This document shows, in pieces, positions 12,663-13,441 of a DNA stretch of 13,441 nucleotides. A program made the position numbers and the translations under genes. The DNA is from JAIPEI01 sp964443135 (GTDB lineage Bacteria; Desulfobacterota; DSM-4660; Desulfatiglandales; HGW-15): positions 1 through 13,441 of the forward strand of contig CAYUBQ010000093.1 in NCBI GenBank assembly GCA_964443135.1, given 5' to 3'. The notes beneath the pieces are model-generated. The model worked only from the letters and a program-made list of their open reading frames with translations, was not told the DNA's origin and did no database searches. Every line of letters starts with the position of its first letter. Positions within the stretch are counted from its first letter, which is position 1.

Positions 12663-13441
12663 CTACTTCTTGTTCACGTCGCCGGTGGCAGCGCCGTGGA
12701 GCTTGACCTCCACCTTCTCGTCCAGGTTCTGGTAGTACTCCTGCAGGATGGCCACGATCTCGGGGTGGGAGAACTCCTGGGGGAGATCGCCGCCCTCGGA
12801 CAGGGTCTTGCGGACCAGGGTCCCGGACAGGAGGAGCCGGTCTTCCTTGCCGTGGGGGCAGGTCTTCATGGAGGCCATGCCCATGCACTTGTAGCAGTGG
12901 AAGGTCCAGTCGATGTTGAGGTTCTTGCACTTGAGCGCGCCCTCGGGGATCTCCTCGAAGATCTTCTGGGCGTCGAAGGGGCCGTAGTAGTCGCCCACGC
13001 CGGCGTGGTCGCGACCGATGATCATGTGGCTGCAGCCGTAGTTCTGCCGGAAGGTGGCGTGGAGCAGGGCCTCACGGGGGCCCGCATACCGCATCTCCAT
13101 GGGATAGCCGCCCTGGACCACGGTGTCCTTCACGAAGTAGTTGTCCACCAGGGCCTGAATGGCCCGGACGCGGATGTCCGCCGGAATGTCGCCCGGCTTC
13201 AGCTTGCCCACCAGCTGGTGAATGTACACCCCGTCCATGACCTCCACGGCGATCTTGGCCAGGAACTCGTGGGACCGGTGCATGGGGTTGCGGAGCTGAA
13301 GCGCCGCGACCCGGCTCCACCCCTTGTCGTCGAAGATCTTGCGCGACTCGGCGGGGCGGTGGTAGATTTCCTTGAACTGCTCGGGATAGAAGCTCTCGCT
13401 GATGACCTTCACCGGACCGGCCAGGTTGTACTTGGCCTGGC
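12663..13441 (-). CDS. sat: sulfate adenylyltransferase (ATP sulfurylase), C-terminal part
   Basis: Activates sulfate with ATP to APS and pyrophosphate, the first step of dissimilatory sulfate reduction. The visible 259 residues are the C-terminal portion of a protein that is usually about 420 residues. The 5' end lies beyond the right edge, and the frame is open through 13441. Key motifs are QLRNPMHRSHE (the nucleotide-binding QxRNPxHxxHE) and GRDHAGVGDYYGPFDAQ. The cysteine/histidine cluster CYKCMGMASMKTCPHG, with an earlier LKCK, is the zinc-binding site of the single-domain bacterial and archaeal enzymes. A GTG at 13412 could be read as a start, but AKYNLAGPVKV upstream is also Sat sequence. 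It lies upstream of aprBA on the same strand, supplying their substrate. Confidence 0.97.
   Translation of the reverse strand, partial: QAKYNLAGPVKVISESFYPEQFKEIYHRPAESRKIFDDKGWSRVAALQLRNPMHRSHEFLAKIAVEVMDGVYIHQLVGKLKPGDIPADIRVRAIQALVDNYFVKDTVVQGGYPMEMRYAGPREALLHATFRQNYGCSHMIIGRDHAGVGDYYGPFDAQKIFEEIPEGALKCKNLNIDWTFHCYKCMGMASMKTCPHGKEDRLLLSGTLVRKTLSEGGDLPQEFSHPEIVAILQEYYQNLDEKVEVKLHGAATGDVNKK

Noticed and set aside
12663..13412. A complete sat gene starting at the GTG at 13412
   Set aside because: The frame stays open to the window edge and the upstream residues (AKYNLAGPV) are conserved Sat sequence, so the gene is cut by the edge.

Overview
The window looks like a chromosomal segment from a GC-rich, strictly anaerobic sulfate-reducing bacterium of the Desulfobacterota (the former sulfate-reducing Deltaproteobacteria). 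The main reason is an almost complete dissimilatory sulfate-reduction cluster on the minus strand, sat - aprB - aprA - qmoA - qmoB - qmoC. The linked qmoABC genes and the absence of aprM nearby point to the reductive form of the pathway. No genus can be assigned from this sequence alone.

Layout, left to right. (1) 2-177: tRNA-Thr(UGU) followed by tRNA-Tyr(GUA), both minus strand with encoded CCA, probably the start of a tRNA/tuf-type operon running off the left edge. (2) 178-642: GC-rich intergenic DNA with a strong but orphan minus-strand terminator, then a small membrane protein (643-939, plus strand). (3) 1119-1550: ndk on the minus strand, with a recognisable promoter and terminator. (4) 1644-1974: a tandem 107-bp repeat with terminal inverted repeats, broken by a 100-N assembly gap. 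(5) 1995-3638: two tandem paralogous YkgJ-type cysteine-cluster proteins. Each is followed by a REPIN-like element with 30-bp inverted arms, and the second element overlaps the stop codons of two convergent genes. (6) 3747-4803: a minus-strand pair, a small zinc-ribbon protein and an N-terminal SEC-C protein with a degenerate HExxH-like motif. (7) 5047-13441: the sulfate-reduction genes, with one terminator after aprA and another after qmoC, so apr and qmo are probably separate transcripts.

How the genes work together: Sat activates sulfate to APS with ATP. AprBA reduces APS to sulfite and AMP. The QmoABC membrane complex is thought to carry electrons from the menaquinone pool, possibly with a further electron partner through its HdrA/MvhD-like modules, to AprBA. 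Sulfite would then go to DsrAB, which is not in this window. Ndk balances nucleotide pools and has no obvious tie to the cluster.

The sulfate genes are well-known families. The less ordinary signals are the two REPIN-like elements with co-varying arms placed at gene 3' ends, the TIR-bounded tandem repeat whose assembly gap may be only a 10-bp contig overlap, the orphan minus-strand terminator near the tRNAs, and the SEC-C protein with HQLAH in place of HExxH.
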